NCBI RefSeq assembly: GCF_003415655.1
Contig: NZ_QRHC01000004.1
Location: 372,001-436,000 of the forward strand
DNA: 64,000 nt
Direction of reading: 5' to 3'
Origin: Vibrio maerlii
GTDB taxonomy: Bacteria; Pseudomonadota; Gammaproteobacteria; Enterobacterales; Vibrionaceae
The notes below the pieces were generated by a model that saw only the letters and a program-made list of their open reading frames with translations, searched no databases and had not been told where the DNA came from. The first letter of the stretch is position 1; every line of letters starts with the position of its first letter. Below are positions 55,664 to 63,965 of the stretch, in pieces. A program made the translations under genes and the position numbers.

Positions 55664-56446
55664 ATGACAACAGCACGCTTAAATTACGATATAGCTGGAA
55701 ATGTGTCTCAAGACGCAGAAGGTCTCTATATTGCTGAATTTGAAGGCTATCTTCTTTCAAGCGTATTCCAACCAATATTTAATAAGAATCTTGACCCTAT
55801 TGGTGCAGAAGCTCTTCTCAGAATTTCGACTGACAGTGGTGAAGTCATTCCTCCAAGTATATTCTTTAGCCAACACCTGAAAACTGACATTGAACTCGCC
55901 TACGCCGAAAGTTTAAGTCGTCATATTCACATCAGAAACTTCTCTCAGTCTGAATACGCCCATTTAAAGCTCTTCCTCAACGTTCTTCCGAACAATAGTC
56001 ACTCAATGACTTCGAACGAGATTGAAAGTGTGATGATTGGTAATAAGGTTATTGCACCCACTTCCCTTTCGAGTGAGCAGATAGTAATGGAAGTACTAGA
56101 ACAAGATACGCATTGTGAATCTACCTTGTCACGAACAACAGGAAGATTAGCTCAAGAAGGCTTTATTATAGCGATTGATGACTATGGGACTAAGGCGTCT
56201 AACGATTATCGTATCGCAATGCTAAAACCAGATATTGTAAAACTGGATCGCACTATCATCGAAGATTACTGCAAAGGTCAGTCAGATAAGCTTAAAGCGG
56301 GTTTAGAAGCAGCGAAAAGTGTAGGAGCTCAGATCATCGCTGAAGGCATCGAAACAGCGGATCAATTTAGACGTATGCGTTTACTCGGAATAGATATGTT
56401 TCAAGGGTACTACCTAGCTCACCCCCATATTGCAAAGCCCCTTTAA
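55664..56446 (+). CDS. EAL-domain c-di-GMP phosphodiesterase
   Basis: A 260-residue stand-alone EAL protein that should hydrolyse c-di-GMP to pGpG. The catalytic set is intact: EALLRI, LNVLP, MEVLEQ, IDDYG, KLDRTI, AEGIET and FQGYYL. No transmembrane or sensory domain is attached, so control is likely at expression or by a partner. The ATG at 55664 was chosen; an in-frame GTG at 55634 is possible. A short upstream ORF ends ten bases before the start. Confidence 0.87.
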   Translation: MTTARLNYDIAGNVSQDAEGLYIAEFEGYLLSSVFQPIFNKNLDPIGAEALLRISTDSGEVIPPSIFFSQHLKTDIELAYAESLSRHIHIRNFSQSEYAHLKLFLNVLPNNSHSMTSNEIESVMIGNKVIAPTSLSSEQIVMEVLEQDTHCESTLSRTTGRLAQEGFIIAIDDYGTKASNDYRIAMLKPDIVKLDRTIIEDYCKGQSDKLKAGLEAAKSVGAQIIAEGIETADQFRRMRLLGIDMFQGYYLAHPHIAKPL

Positions 56447-56476
56447 CGCACTTCCAGCTAAGATACAGAACAATTA

Positions 56477-56510
56477 GGGCGAGATAGTGATTTCACTATC
56501 TCGCCCTTTT
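56477..56510. terminator. bidirectional terminator between EAL and TerC genes
   Basis: Perfect 14-bp stem GGGCGAGATAGTGA / TCACTATCTCGCCC with a 2-base centre and T-run. Confidence 0.93.
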
Positions 56511-56525
56511 AGTATTCTAGGCAAC

Positions 56526-57470
56526 TTACTCTTGAGCAAGTACCTTATTTTTTCCTTTCACGATAGAAGCGAATACTGCGCCCGTCATAACCACAAGTAA
56601 CACAGTGAGCGACAACCATGTTGGTACTTCCCAACTTGTTCCGACCAATATCATCTTGGTACCGATAAATACCATGATGATAGACAATGCAGGTTTGAGG
56701 TACACAAACTTGTCCATCATACCTTGTAGTACAAAGTAGAGAGAGCGAAGACCTAACAGAGCGAATACGTTCGCAGCCAACACCAAGAATGGTTCACGTG
56801 TCACAGCAAAGATTGCTGGAATCGAGTCCAAAGCAAACATCACGTCCATGAACGCAATAACGGTAATAACAATGAACATAGGTGTTACCAAGCGCTTTCC
56901 GTTCTCTTTGGTAAATAGCTTATTACCTTGATAACCTTCACTCACTGAGAAGAAACGACGAATAATTCGCTCTGGTACTGGGTTGACCTCTTCTTCACCT
57001 TTGTCACGAGCTAGCTGAATACCCGTCCAAATCAAGAAAGCCGCAAACAAGTATAGTACCCAATGGTATTGCTCTAATAATTGTGCGCCTACCGCAATCA
57101 TAATCGCACGCAAGACAAGAGCACCGATAACACCCCATAACAAAGCACGTGGTCTTAAGTGTTCAGGAACAGCGTATTGATGAAATATGATTGCAAATAC
57201 AAACAAGTTATCAACGCTTAAGGATTTTTCTAGTAGGTACCCTGTCACGAACGCTACCGTCGCTTTTTGAGCGCTATAATCACTCAATGGCGCATAGAAA
57301 TCCCAGTAAACATAGATAGCCGCTGCAAAAACAAATGCAAGAGCGAACCACACCAAGCTCCAGATTGCCGCCTTCTTAATGCTGACAGCCCCACCACGGG
57401 TTTGCCAAATATCAAGAGCAACTAGCGCCAGTGTCATCACTGCGAAGCCAAGGTAAATCGTTGAAGTCAT
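56526..57470 (-). CDS. alx: TerC/Alx family membrane protein
   Basis: A 314-residue protein with about nine transmembrane helices. Seen: GYLLEKSLSVDNLFVFAIIF, with the acidic residues inside the membrane typical of TerC metal transporters, FMDVMFALDSIPAIFAVT, and LRSLYFVLQGMMDKFVYLKP. E. coli Alx exports manganese and is controlled by a yybP-ykoY element; the same element lies upstream here. The ATG at 57470 has a perfect GGAGG ribosome binding site; a longer start at 57551 falls inside the riboswitch platform and is rejected. Confidence 0.92.
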   Translation of the reverse strand: MTSTIYLGFAVMTLALVALDIWQTRGGAVSIKKAAIWSLVWFALAFVFAAAIYVYWDFYAPLSDYSAQKATVAFVTGYLLEKSLSVDNLFVFAIIFHQYAVPEHLRPRALLWGVIGALVLRAIMIAVGAQLLEQYHWVLYLFAAFLIWTGIQLARDKGEEEVNPVPERIIRRFFSVSEGYQGNKLFTKENGKRLVTPMFIVITVIAFMDVMFALDSIPAIFAVTREPFLVLAANVFALLGLRSLYFVLQGMMDKFVYLKPALSIIMVFIGTKMILVGTSWEVPTWLSLTVLLVVMTGAVFASIVKGKNKVLAQE

Positions 57471-57564
57471 ATTTCCTCCAGGACGGAGGGATTGAAAAGA
57501 TATAAAGACAATCCCACCGCATACAAAAGCAAAACCCCACGTCATAGACATGTGATCGTAATGA

Positions 57565-57690
57565 ATGCGTTGGTCTCGTCGAAGTTAAGCGATGCTTGAA
57601 CTTATACTTACCGGATAGAGGCACAAATCAGTTTGTGCTCTAACGAGATGACGATAAGTAAACCAGAGGCGACTACTCCCCAAACAGCGC
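57565..57690 (-). promoter_or_regulatory. yybP-ykoY manganese riboswitch
   Basis: On the minus strand the first conserved loop TTTGGGGAGTAG (57673-57686) and the second ACGAGACC (57572-57579) are both present. Between them lie two extra stems: GAGCACAAA / TTTGTGC-TC and TACTTA / TAAGTA. TTGG pairs with CCAA to close the aptamer. The expression platform occupies about 57471-57565, ending in the GGAGG site of the TerC gene. Confidence 0.85.
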
Positions 57691-57902
57691 GGATTCTATT
57701 CCTCTGAATGCGCTACGTCTAGTCATTTTGTTCTGATTTTTGACAAATATTTTCTATCTATACGAATAGATAACGCCGACGTTAATTCGCTCTACTGGCA
57801 CATAACAGTCGTTTATGATTGATGCATTTGTAGTGCCCTACAAATCAAAGCGTAGTAGGATAAGACGAATCATAAACACGACGTTAAGCAAGCAAAAACA
57901 TC

Positions 57903-58883
57903 ATGCGCATACCTACTAATATTATCACTGGTTTTCTAGGGACCGGTAAGACAACCACCATTCTTAATCTTCTCAAAAACAAACCAGAACAAGAAAACTG
58001 GGCAGTATTAGTTAACGAGTTTGGTGAGATTGGAATCGATGGCGCAATGATGACCGATCAGGGTGCGCTGATTAAAGAAGTCCCTGGCGGATGCATGTGT
58101 TGCGCAGCGGGCGTTCCTATGTCGGTTGCAATTACAGCTCTGCTCCGCACCAATCCAGATAGATTAATTGTAGAGCCAACAGGTTTAGGCCATGCTCATA
58201 AGGTTCTAGCTACACTATCGTCTTCGCAATTTGCTGACTACATTGACCTTCGTGCAACCATTGGATTAGTTGATCCTCGAAACCTCTCTATTGAAAAATA
58301 CACCACCAACCAGAACTTCAATGACCAGTTGGCTATCTCTGACATCATAATCGGCAATAAAGCCGACCAGTGTAGCGAGGAAGACAAACAAGCCTTCTCT
58401 GAATGGGTCAGTCAACAAGTCCCTGAAAAATCATTTTCGCAATTGGTAGAAAATGGTGACTTTGCATTTGAACTTTTGGATATGCCAAGCAACGCCCAAC
58501 AAAGTGAGCAAGTAGAAAGCCACCATCACGAACACGCAGAGATGGAGCCTCAGTTCCAACTGCCGCCAAATCAAAGCTTCATTAGAAAAGAAAATAAGGG
58601 CCAAGGTTACTTTAGTTGCGGGTGGATTTTCGGCTCAGAAGTTACCTTTAACTTTAATGACCTGTTCTCTGTGTTATCCGATCTCACAGCTGAACGAGTA
58701 AAAGGTGTGATGAATACCGGTGACGGTTGCTATACGTTCAATGTTAGCAATGGTGTGGTATCCGTTAATCAGGTGACATTGGAAGGTTTTGAGAGCCGTC
58801 TAGAAGTAATAGATAATCAACTGTTGCCGTGGGACCAGCTTGAGCAAGTGTTGCTTTCTATTAGCTCTGAGAATGATAGATAG
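57903..58883 (+). CDS. yeiR: YeiR-like CobW/P47K GTPase (metal chaperone family)
   Basis: A 326-residue G3E GTPase. Seen: Walker A GFLGTGKTTT, LVNEFGEIGIDGA, the metal-binding CxCC as GGCMCCAAG, VEPTGLGH and the base motif NKAD. A histidine-rich loop (SHHHEHAEME) lies near residue 207, followed by the CobW carboxy-terminal domain. The opening closely follows E. coli YeiR, a zinc-binding GTPase. It is divergent from the riboswitch-controlled TerC gene, so a metal-homeostasis context is likely. Confidence 0.88.
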   Translation: MRIPTNIITGFLGTGKTTTILNLLKNKPEQENWAVLVNEFGEIGIDGAMMTDQGALIKEVPGGCMCCAAGVPMSVAITALLRTNPDRLIVEPTGLGHAHKVLATLSSSQFADYIDLRATIGLVDPRNLSIEKYTTNQNFNDQLAISDIIIGNKADQCSEEDKQAFSEWVSQQVPEKSFSQLVENGDFAFELLDMPSNAQQSEQVESHHHEHAEMEPQFQLPPNQSFIRKENKGQGYFSCGWIFGSEVTFNFNDLFSVLSDLTAERVKGVMNTGDGCYTFNVSNGVVSVNQVTLEGFESRLEVIDNQLLPWDQLEQVLLSISSENDR

Positions 58884-58945
58884 AAAAAGTACTGTTTATC
58901 CCTTTTCGCCAGGATAAAAGCTAAAGATAACTCTTTTAAAATAAC

Positions 58946-58975
58946 AAAAGGCGTACCGTCTAGTGTACGCCTTTC
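58946..58975. terminator. terminator downstream of yeiR, stronger on minus strand
   Basis: Perfect stem AAAGGCGTAC / GTACGCCTTT with an 8-base loop. The minus strand has the better T-tract (TTTTGTTATTTT), hinting at a transcript coming from 59200. Confidence 0.82.
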
Positions 58976-59046
58976 ACCTCGTTACTCAATCGTGAGTTCG
59001 CGAACCATAACCGGACTATAGATGCCACTTGGTCTTGTACGAGGAA

Positions 59047-59166
59047 TTAGAATTGAATAATGAATCCATCCAAATTGTGAGTAAGACCGATTGTTCCTCC
59101 CTGCAGGTCATTTGCCTTACGCTTTAAATATGGACCATATCCGGCGATTCGCAAGTTTTTAGGCAT
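59047..59166 (-). CDS. possible 39-residue small protein
   Basis: ATG at 59164-59166 to TAA at 59047-59049, encoding MPKNLRIAGYGPYLKRKAND onward. After the TAA the same frame stays open for 27 more codons to a TAG beside the terminator. No clear ribosome binding site. It could be a small protein, a decayed gene or an untranslated small RNA. Nothing else was seen in the 58884-59316 gap apart from an ATATGG-A-CCATAT dyad at 59128-59140. Confidence 0.35.
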   Translation of the reverse strand: MPKNLRIAGYGPYLKRKANDLQGGTIGLTHNLDGFIIQF

Positions 59167-59316
59167 AAAAAAATGACTATTCGGAGATATATTGACGTAA
59201 GTCTCGTTTTTTATCCGCTATGCTAAGATTTTATCCATGTCGAAACTACGCAAATCTACCACTTTTTTGTTAGACTAGCGCGCACCAGATACAGCCATCC
59301 CCCAAGGAGCCTACTT

Positions 59317-60348
59317 GTGAACCTCAGACGCTTTACCAATGTTAAGAATGTGCCTCCATCACAGGCATCTCTAGCATTAGGCGTGATAGGTTTAGGGCAA
59401 GCGTGGTCACTCTATTTGCCAGGGGTCGGCGATACATTGCGCCCCTACTGTGTGCTCATCGGCGCATTGTTGCTGATTCCCGTTTTACTCAAATACTTCA
59501 CCAGCTACACAACCTTCATCAATGACATCAAACACCCGCTGAGTGGCAGTTTGATGGCGCCGATGAGTATGGCACTGTTGGTGCTGTGTGATTACCTCGC
59601 TATTGTCAGTCCGAAAGTAGCGTATGTTCTGTGGTTTTTCGCCCTATCGCTGCATGTCACCATGATGGTGCTATTTTTCTCTTTCCAACTACAAAACTTT
59701 AAGATTTCCAACATCGTACCAAGTTGGTTTCTGTATCCTGTAGGGATAATCAGCAGTTCTCTAGCCGGTTCCGAATTAGGGTTAACGCAGTTTTCTGAAA
59801 CTATCGCGATGATCTGTATCGCGATCTATTTCTTTATGTTGCCATTGGTTCTCTATCGCCTAGTGTTCGAAGGCAGCCTGCCACGAAGAGCTCGTCCAAC
59901 TTTGGCGATTATGGCTGCACCCATCAACCTGACGCTGACTGCATACTTGGTTAACTATAAGCAACCCGACCCAGTATTAACTGGCGCACTAGCGGGCATC
60001 GCAATTACGATGACGATGTTGATTTACCTATGCTACGTCAGACTCATGCGTTTAAAGTTCCAGCCCTCTATCGCTGCGGTTACCTTCCCGTCGGTCATTA
60101 GCTCAATCGCTATGCATCGCCTGACTACTTGGTTTGAAAGCGACCACCCTCACTGGTATTGGCTACACAAGTTCGGCTTCTTAGAGCTTACGATCGCGAC
60201 TATTTTGGTTATTTGGGTGTCTGGTGCTTATGTGAAGATGTACTGGCCGGAAAAGTTTGCGCCGAAACGATTCAAAGAAAGGCGTGAAGAGTATCTAAAG
60301 CATCGCCGAATTCGCTCTAAGAAATCGAAATCCGACCAAGCAAACTAG
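59317..60348 (+). CDS. TDT/TehA/SLAC1 family transporter
   Basis: A 343-residue membrane protein with ten hydrophobic helices, matching the tellurite-resistance/dicarboxylate transporter family (TehA-like anion channels). Seen: ASLALGVIGLGQAWSLY near the start, PLSGSLMAPMSMALLVLC, and SIAMHRLTTWFES. The start is GTG at 59317 with AAGGAG seven bases upstream. A strongly basic tail (KHRRIRSKKSK) follows the last helix. The substrate, likely an anion, is unknown. Confidence 0.83.
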   Translation: MNLRRFTNVKNVPPSQASLALGVIGLGQAWSLYLPGVGDTLRPYCVLIGALLLIPVLLKYFTSYTTFINDIKHPLSGSLMAPMSMALLVLCDYLAIVSPKVAYVLWFFALSLHVTMMVLFFSFQLQNFKISNIVPSWFLYPVGIISSSLAGSELGLTQFSETIAMICIAIYFFMLPLVLYRLVFEGSLPRRARPTLAIMAAPINLTLTAYLVNYKQPDPVLTGALAGIAITMTMLIYLCYVRLMRLKFQPSIAAVTFPSVISSIAMHRLTTWFESDHPHWYWLHKFGFLELTIATILVIWVSGAYVKMYWPEKFAPKRFKERREEYLKHRRIRSKKSKSDQAN

Positions 60349-60370
60349 GGGTTATCCTCTTCTAGATACA

Positions 60371-60400
60371 AAAATGCCCACCGTTTACGATGGGCATTTT
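60371..60400. terminator. terminator between the TDT and LysR genes
   Basis: Perfect 10-bp stem AAAATGCCCA / TGGGCATTTT with a 10-base loop; convergent genes. Confidence 0.88.
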
Positions 60401-60434
60401 CATTCAATACTCTCAAGTTAGGGGCATAATAAAC

Positions 60435-61331
60435 CTAGTTTGCCGCTTGAACTATCAGGGCACTTGCCTCTTGCTCCAATGAACTCACTAACTTCACCAC
60501 TTCTTTGATAGAGTTAATACCCGGGTTATTCTTACGGTAACTCATGTAAAGTGGTTTCTGTAGCTGATCACATCCTGCCACTTTAAATAGCTGCTCACTC
60601 TCAATGAACGGCTCCACCAGCGCCTTTGGTAAGAATGCGTAACCACCTCGCTCGAGCATGAAGTCCAATGCAATCTTACCTGTCGATGTTCTAAGATAAG
60701 GAATAATTGAGTTCGGAATCAACTCTGAGTGTTTGCGAGCAAATTGCGTTCCCCAGTCTACATACACATAACGTAAGTCGCTTTGCGCATGAAGATCACC
60801 TGGGTGCGTCGATACCAACACAAGGTCAATAAGATCGATCACTTCACAGTGGAACTCATCTGCTTTCAATGGATCGAGTGAGAATGCCATATCCAGAGTT
60901 CGATCTAACAAACTACGATTAAGCTGTTCACGGCTTTGCGATTCAGCAGTAAAACCGTAGCCGGCCAATGAAATTGTCATCTTGCTTAATGCACTCTGAA
61001 GATAAGCATCCCAAGTATTTGGTGTTCCACCAATAATCAATTGCATCTGCTTGTGCTGCTCAAGCGTCAATTCAAGCTTTGCTTGTTGTAGTGTACTTAC
61101 CATCGCTTCCGCATAAGGAATCAAACGCTCCCCTGAAGAAGTCAGCCGAATGTTATTCTTGGTTCTTTCAAACAACTGAGTGTCGAAATAGCCTTCGAGT
61201 TGTTTAACCCTCGCACTAACGGCTGCTTGAGTAATAAACAAGTTCTCCGCTGCACGCCCAAAATGGCGCTCTTTTGCCACTTCCAGAAGCGTTTTAAAAA
61301 CCTTTACGTCCACACTAATACCTCTGCCCAT
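60435..61331 (-). CDS. hdfR: LysR-family regulator, HdfR-like
   Basis: A 298-residue LysR regulator. Helix-turn-helix at about residues 10-65 (ERHFGRAAENLFITQAAVSA, RTKNNIRLTSSGERLIPYAE) and a substrate-binding domain behind. The opening closely follows E. coli HdfR, which represses the flagellar master operon and activates others. It is divergent from the maoP-like gene, as hdfR and maoP are in E. coli, which supports the name. Confidence 0.82.
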   Translation of the reverse strand: MGRGISVDVKVFKTLLEVAKERHFGRAAENLFITQAAVSARVKQLEGYFDTQLFERTKNNIRLTSSGERLIPYAEAMVSTLQQAKLELTLEQHKQMQLIIGGTPNTWDAYLQSALSKMTISLAGYGFTAESQSREQLNRSLLDRTLDMAFSLDPLKADEFHCEVIDLIDLVLVSTHPGDLHAQSDLRYVYVDWGTQFARKHSELIPNSIIPYLRTSTGKIALDFMLERGGYAFLPKALVEPFIESEQLFKVAGCDQLQKPLYMSYRKNNPGINSIKEVVKLVSSLEQEASALIVQAAN

Positions 61332-61495
61332 TTAGGGCTATAAGATGCTGTTACCGTGTTGATTTGGCAACAATATTCTCTATCAGTTCGATAATTCTTT
61401 TTTGCTGTTGTTTCTCAAGTTTTGGCTTTACCTTTGCGCCGATGAACGTTTGTTGTTGTTCATTCATCACTCTACCAATTAACGAGAAATTAACC

Positions 61496-61852
61496 ATGGA
61501 TACTGAAATCCGCTTTGGCAAAAAACGTTTTTACGATCACAATAAGTTCCCTCGTGGCTTCGCTAAATCTGGCGACTTCACCCTTCTAGAAGAAGATTTA
61601 TTGGTCACTTACGGTGAAACTCTTCTTGCATTAGAAAGTGGAGAGTTGTCTCCGGAAAACGCTGAAGAAAAACACTTCGTTAAAGTTGTCGCTCACCCAA
61701 ATAAAGCAAAATCAAAGATTGAGCATACTTGGTTGAAGTATACGACGTTAGCGCGTGGCCGCCGCCGTTTCCACACCCTCAACAGTAGAGGTAAAGTGCA
61801 AGCACCACAAGCGGATGTGTACGAAGCTGATTACGATATCGAACTGGACTAA
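61496..61852 (+). CDS. maoP: DUF413 protein, MaoP-like
   Basis: A 118-residue basic/acidic protein. The core FGKKRFYDHNKFPRGFAKSG is the DUF413 signature. In E. coli MaoP (YifE) organises the Ori macrodomain together with the maoS site. The ATG at 61496 is used because the open frame upstream to 61364 reads as unrelated hydrophobic sequence. I could not identify a maoS site here. Confidence 0.87.
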   Translation: MDTEIRFGKKRFYDHNKFPRGFAKSGDFTLLEEDLLVTYGETLLALESGELSPENAEEKHFVKVVAHPNKAKSKIEHTWLKYTTLARGRRRFHTLNSRGKVQAPQADVYEADYDIELD

Positions 61853-61859
61853 TACAAAT

Positions 61860-61889
61860 GAAAGCGCTCTTCGGAGCGCTTTCTTTTTT
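61860..61889. terminator. terminator between maoP and rimK
   Basis: Perfect 10-bp stem GAAAGCGCTC / GAGCGCTTTC with a TTCG loop and six T. Confidence 0.93.
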
Positions 61890-61902
61890 CTATTAACTCA
61901 AC

Positions 61903-62802
61903 TTAAGCATTTGAACGCTTAGATGTCTCTTTTGCATTCTTCTCGATGAATTCGAAAATCATATCAGCGACGTCTTTGTTTGTTGCGTTTTCAATACCTT
62001 GCAGACCCGGCGAAGAGTTTACTTCCATCACTACAGGGCCGTTCTTAGACTGCAGCAAGTCTACGCCACATACGTTTAGACCCATTGCTTTCGCTGCCGC
62101 AATCGCCGTTGCACGCTCTTCTTTTGTAAGTTTAACCAGAGTCGCTGTACCACCACGGTGCAGGTTAGAGCGGAACTCACCCTCACCTGCTTGACGTTTC
62201 ATCGCAGCAATCACTTTGTTGCCAACAACGAAGCAACGAAGGTCTGCGCCTTTTGCCTCTTCAATAAACTCTTGAACCAAGATGTTCGCTTTCATACCCA
62301 TAAAAGCTTCAATCACGCTTTCAGCTGCTTTGTTGGTTTCTGCCAGTACAACACCAATGCCTTGGGTACCTTCCAGTAGCTTGATAACTAATGGTGCACC
62401 ACCAACGTTCTTGATCAAGTCCTGGATCTTGTCAGGCTGGCTAGCAAATCCTGTACGTGGTAGTCCAATACCTTTACGAGACAGCAACTGAAGCGAACGT
62501 AGCTTGTCTCGAGAACGACTGATTGAGATCGAGTCGTTCACACAGAAGGTACCCATCATTTCAAATTGACGAACCACTGCTGTGCCGTAGAAAGTAATAG
62601 AAGCACCAATTCGTGGAATCACCGCATCATACTTAGGCAAATCTTGCCCTTTGTATCGCACCTTAGGTGAGTTACTAGTGATATCCATATAACAATGTAA
62701 TGTATCGATAACATCAACAATGTGACCACGAGCTTCGCCCGCTTCTTTTAGTCGACGAGTAGAATATAGATTCTCATCTCTAGATAAGATTGCAATACGC
62801 AT
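61903..62802 (-). CDS. rimK: ribosomal protein S6 glutamate ligase RimK
   Basis: A 299-residue ATP-grasp ligase that adds glutamates to the carboxy terminus of ribosomal protein S6. Seen: [49 protein letters not shown], the metal-binding GVDLLQS and [13 protein letters not shown]. Length is normal. GGGAA lies eight bases upstream of the ATG. Its leader carries two tandem hairpins. The usual upstream zinc-protease neighbour is not present. Confidence 0.94.
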   Translation of the reverse strand: MRIAILSRDENLYSTRRLKEAGEARGHIVDVIDTLHCYMDITSNSPKVRYKGQDLPKYDAVIPRIGASITFYGTAVVRQFEMMGTFCVNDSISISRSRDKLRSLQLLSRKGIGLPRTGFASQPDKIQDLIKNVGGAPLVIKLLEGTQGIGVVLAETNKAAESVIEAFMGMKANILVQEFIEEAKGADLRCFVVGNKVIAAMKRQAGEGEFRSNLHRGGTATLVKLTKEERATAIAAAKAMGLNVCGVDLLQSKNGPVVMEVNSSPGLQGIENATNKDVADMIFEFIEKNAKETSKRSNA

Positions 62803-62834
62803 GATGCTTTCCCAAGTTATGGTTTTTAAGTGTT

Positions 62835-62871
62835 GGCTCGACTGAGCCGTGTTATACGGTCCGGGTGGACC
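62835..62871 (-). promoter_or_regulatory. tandem hairpins in the rimK leader
   Basis: Two perfect 5-bp stems with 4-base loops, GGTCC-ACCC-GGACC and GGCTC-AGTC-GAGCC on the minus strand, are separated by nine bases and lie 33-69 bases before the rimK ATG. The loops do not match guanidine-II riboswitches. Confidence 0.5.
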
Positions 62872-62921
62872 TAGAGAGCATCGCTTCCTTCACTTTTTTT
62901 AATCGTTAGCAAAGGTATTTG

Positions 62922-62993
62922 ATGATGGCGCGAAAGGTAACTGTTGAACGGAACAAAGAAAAACAAAAAAAAATTGTCGATACGATAAGCTAA
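62922..62993 (+). CDS. possible 23-residue basic peptide
   Basis: MMARKVTVERNKEKQKKIVD onward, with AAAGGT five bases before the ATG. Codon evidence is too little to be sure. Nothing else is evident in the 62803-63129 gap besides the rimK hairpins and the folE terminator. Confidence 0.25.
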   Translation: MMARKVTVERNKEKQKKIVDTIS

Positions 62994-63080
62994 GTAAATC
63001 TCAGCTACAAACAACAATAAAACAAAGAGTTAGCCCTTAAATACAGAGCAGTTTCCTGCCTTATTTAGTATAAAAAACAC

Positions 63081-63103
63081 AAAACCCCGCAATTAGCGGG
63101 GTT
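63081..63103 (-). terminator. terminator after folE
   Basis: Perfect 8-bp stem AACCCCGC / GCGGGGTT with a 5-base loop; T-run on the minus strand. Confidence 0.88.
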
Positions 63104-63129
63104 CTATAAGTTCGATTGTTGTAGAGAAG

Positions 63130-63783
63130 CTATCTTAAACCGTGGAAAAACTCTGCACGAGTTGCTGGGTTTGATTTAAAGATCCCGCCCAGTGCTGTCG
63201 TGGTGGTCTCACTGGTTGCGTCCATTACGCCGCGTGATTTTACGCAATAGTGCGTTGCATCAATGGTCACGGCAACGTCTTCTGACTCTAGCAACGTTTG
63301 AAGTGCAATGAGGATCTGCTGCGTCATGCGCTCTTGAACTTGTGGGCGTTGAGCGAAGAAACGAACGATACGGTTGATCTTAGATAAACCAATGATTTTT
63401 CCGCGTGGGATATAAGCGACAGCCGCTTTGCCATCGATCGTCACGAGGTGATGTTCACACGTACTGGTCACAGTGATGTCTTTCACACGAACCATTTCGC
63501 TCACGTTCATCTTATTTTCGATGACCGTAATCTTCGGGAAATTTTGGTAGTTTAAGCCAGAGAAAACCTCATCAACATACATTTTCGCTATTCGGTGTGG
63601 GGTTTCCTCCAAGCTATCATCAGAGAGGTCTAGCTCTAAAAGAGAGAGGATTTCACGCATATGGTGTTCAATCTTTTCTTTCTTCTCTTCACGGCTGAAT
63701 TCGTTTGGCAGCATCGGGGTTTCTAAGCCTCGACTTTCAAGCGCAGACTTCACTAATTGCGCTGATTCGCTCAATGCAGACAT
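63130..63783 (-). CDS. folE: GTP cyclohydrolase I
   Basis: A 217-residue zinc enzyme making dihydroneopterin triphosphate from GTP, the first step of folate synthesis. Seen: [17 protein letters not shown], zinc ligand region [40 protein letters not shown] and [13 protein letters not shown]. All catalytic Cys and His are kept. Divergent from moeA, 182 bp away, linking two pterin pathways. Confidence 0.96.
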   Translation of the reverse strand: MSALSESAQLVKSALESRGLETPMLPNEFSREEKKEKIEHHMREILSLLELDLSDDSLEETPHRIAKMYVDEVFSGLNYQNFPKITVIENKMNVSEMVRVKDITVTSTCEHHLVTIDGKAAVAYIPRGKIIGLSKINRIVRFFAQRPQVQERMTQQILIALQTLLESEDVAVTIDATHYCVKSRGVMDATSETTTTALGGIFKSNPATRAEFFHGLR

Positions 63784-63965
63784 TGATTTCCCTCTTTAAT
63801 GACAATATCAGCGCAAAGGATACTTGGATTTTTTAACAATTACACTTTTTTTTAAGCGCACGTTTTCTTGTTATCTCTTGATCTCAGGCATATTGCATCG
63901 CTAGAGGCAAAACACGATATATGCTAAGGTTCTTCGCCTAAAAATGATAATGATAGGAATCACTC

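Noticed and set aside
57471..57551. Longer start for the TerC/Alx protein
   Set aside because: It would translate the riboswitch expression platform; the internal ATG at 57470 has a perfect GGAGG site.
61364..61495. 44-residue amino-terminal extension of MaoP
   Set aside because: The extension is Cys- and Phe-rich with no family similarity; the DUF413 signature begins right after the ATG at 61496.
62835..62871. Guanidine-II (mini-ykkC) riboswitch before rimK
   Set aside because: Tandem hairpin geometry is similar, but the loops are ACCC and AGTC rather than ACGR, and rimK is not a guanidine gene.
63925..63965. Fur box before moeA
   Set aside because: TGATAATGATA gives two partial GATAAT units but lacks the inverted half needed for a Fur site.
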